From positions 744,001 to 808,000 of the forward strand of contig NZ_JAKGSC010000001.1 in NCBI RefSeq assembly GCF_022478115.1: a DNA stretch of 64,000 nucleotides, in the 5' to 3' direction. Every line of letters begins with the position of its first letter. Within the stretch, counting starts at the first letter, position 1. Made by a program: the position numbers and the translations under genes. The notes beneath the pieces are model-generated. The model had not been told where the DNA came from. It ran no database searches and worked only from the letters and a program-made list of their open reading frames with translations. This DNA is from Tenacibaculum aquimarinum. Lineage in GTDB: Bacteria; Bacteroidota; Bacteroidia; Flavobacteriales; Flavobacteriaceae. This document shows, piece by piece, positions 62,796 through 64,000 of the stretch.

Positions 62796-64000
62796 TTAGT
62801 TATTAATTGTCCAAGAAACAAAGTATTGAGAACCAATAGCTCCAACACCTGGTGCACTAAAGTATTCTTTACCACCAATATTAGCAGCACCTACTTTTAA
62901 TACAGATTTCCAAGAAGGAATTCTATAGTTAATTTGAGCATCAACTACAGTTCTAGCATCTACAATTCCGTCATAGAAAGCAGATTGCCATAAGAATTCA
63001 TCTTGCCATCTTAAGTTTACATTGAAACCTAAGTTTTCAATTACACTAGTTTTACCAAATTGTAATTTTACCTTGTGCTCTGGAGTGTTAAATCCAGCTT
63101 CAAAATCAGAAGCTTCATCAATATTAAGTTTAGAGTATGTATAGTTTAAACCTAAGTCAAAACCGTTTAATACTTTTGTATTTAAACCAATTGTAGCTCC
63201 GTATGAACTTACATCTTCTTCTGAGTTACTATCTAAAGCTACACCTTTAAAGTCACCATTTTGTAAAGCTACTAAACTAATTGGTGTACCAGCAGCTCCA
63301 CCTAAAGGAGTTAAATCTACTTGATCCGCTAATGTAACACTACCATATAATGGAGCTACAACATTTTGAGAAGCAATAAAGTCTTTGTAGTTGTTATAAT
63401 ACACGTTTAAATCTACAGTAACACCTTCTATAACGCCTCTATAACCAACTTCAAAAGCAGTTACATGTTCTGGTTTTACAAACTCTACGTCAGATTTAAC
63501 TAAGTCAGCAGGATTTCCACTTGCAACAAATGCACCTACAGAAGCTGCTGTCCAAGAATTGTCATAAGCCATTCTACCTGTTAATGTACCAGTTGCTCCA
63601 ATAGAAGAACCAGTTGTTCCATTAATATAACCCGCTAAACCAGCAGGAATTCCTAAATTATAAGGATTAGAAGTATATCTATCAATATTATCTGGAGCAG
63701 TACCTAATAAAATACCACTACCTGCATCTAAACCAATGTATTGATCTTGTGTTGTTGGGTTTCTAAAACCTGTTTGTACAGAAGCTCTAAAGTTATGGTT
63801 TTTGTCCTCACCAGCAGCATAGGCTAAAGATAAACGAGGAGAAATATTTCCATCAAAATTTTGAGCTTTGTCATAACGAGCAGAAGCTGTAATCTTTAAA
63901 CGGTCATCTAATACTTTCTTTTGTAATTGCGTATATACACCATATTCATCATAATCAATAGGACCATCATAATCTGTAAAGATTGTACCATTAGAATTTA
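62796..64000 (-). CDS. TonB-dependent receptor, C-terminal part (5' end beyond the window)
   Basis: About 400 codons of a beta-barrel receptor, open to the right edge of the window. An ATG at 63572 is internal: the frame continues upstream through ATGTLTGRMAYDNSW and barrel phrases such as ITASARYDKAQNFDGNISPR and FRASVQTGFRNPTTQDQYIG. Alternating aromatic and polar strands fill the C-terminal part (VEGVTVDLNVYYNNYKDF, GFDLGLNYTYSKLNID). It ends SWTINN rather than with a terminal aromatic residue. Substrate unknown; the plug domain is not in the window. Confidence 0.88.
   Translation of the reverse strand, partial: NSNGTIFTDYDGPIDYDEYGVYTQLQKKVLDDRLKITASARYDKAQNFDGNISPRLSLAYAAGEDKNHNFRASVQTGFRNPTTQDQYIGLDAGSGILLGTAPDNIDRYTSNPYNLGIPAGLAGYINGTTGSSIGATGTLTGRMAYDNSWTAASVGAFVASGNPADLVKSDVEFVKPEHVTAFEVGYRGVIEGVTVDLNVYYNNYKDFIASQNVVAPLYGSVTLADQVDLTPLGGAAGTPISLVALQNGDFKGVALDSNSEEDVSSYGATIGLNTKVLNGFDLGLNYTYSKLNIDEASDFEAGFNTPEHKVKLQFGKTSVIENLGFNVNLRWQDEFLWQSAFYDGIVDARTVVDAQINYRIPSWKSVLKVGAANIGGKEYFSAPGVGAIGSQYFVSWTINN

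Noticed and set aside
62796..63572. Complete short gene starting at the ATG at 63572
   Set aside because: The reading frame continues open to the window edge with TonB-receptor barrel sequence, so this ATG is internal and the gene is cut by the window.

Overview
The window looks like a chromosomal segment of a marine-type flavobacterium (Bacteroidetes, Flavobacteriaceae; the proteins resemble those of Polaribacter and Tenacibaculum, judged from memory, not by a search). The DNA is clearly AT-rich. Starts lack Shine-Dalgarno sequences and are preceded by A-rich stretches. Many genes have the Bacteroidetes -7 promoter TAnnTTTG. Lineage markers include a PorW/SprE gliding and type IX secretion lipoprotein, a DUF5687 ABC permease, an ATP synthase operon without atpD/atpC, TonB-dependent receptors and the N-succinylornithine type of arginine pathway. 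I saw no rRNA, tRNA, CRISPR array, insertion sequence or prophage.

Layout. 0-6 kb: gltB-gltD (glutamate synthase), ending in a terminator shared with the converging arginine operon. 6-15 kb, minus strand: a tightly packed operon, GNAT acyltransferase-argG-argC-proC-argD-argF'-argB-argE-like-argH, making arginine from glutamate. 15.0-15.9 kb: a divergent control region. On its minus side lie a promoter and two tandem short ORFs that both end in arginine runs (arginine leader peptides). On its plus side lie an Ile/Val-rich leader peptide and an intrinsic terminator (a classical ilv attenuator). 15.9-22.8 kb: ilvD-ilvB-ilvN-ilvC-ilvA. 22.8-27.4 kb: a metallo-beta-lactamase-fold hydrolase and two lipoprotein peptidases (S8 and M1). 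27.4-29.2 kb, minus: a LysE exporter and a PaaE-like flavo-iron-sulfur reductase. 29.3-33.4 kb: padR, two paralogous membrane proteins and an ABC exporter. 33.5-41.9 kb: porW/sprE, a bactofilin, two ATP-synthase accessory membrane proteins and atpBEFHAG. 41.9-49.9 kb: a 53-residue membrane protein, dxs, tadA, and a TonB receptor/DUF5689 lipoprotein pair next to a secreted nuclease-like protein. 50-57 kb: recJ, osmC, an AhpD-like protein, a uracil-DNA glycosylase, hopJ, rsmI, a cupin and aspS. 57-64 kb: a DUF6503 protein, a YfcC carrier, a ClC channel lacking its gating glutamate, a glycerophosphodiesterase, a small membrane protein and the 3' part of another TonB-dependent receptor.

How the genes fit together. 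The first 23 kb is a nitrogen and amino-acid block: GltBD makes glutamate, the arg operon turns it into arginine, and the ilv operon makes branched-chain amino acids. The control region between arg and ilv appears to sense both products by leader-peptide translation, in opposite directions from one 840-bp spacer. Residue 90 of ArgF' is alanine, which suggests the arginine pathway runs on succinylated rather than acetylated intermediates. I regard the tandem arginine leaders as the most interesting feature here.

Several families of short non-coding repeats sit in the spacers: an inverted repeat built on ctgaacttgtttcag, a 64-bp element near 55.3 and 61.4 kb, purine/pyrimidine inverted repeats inside operons, and an identical 16-mer a few bases before two start codons.
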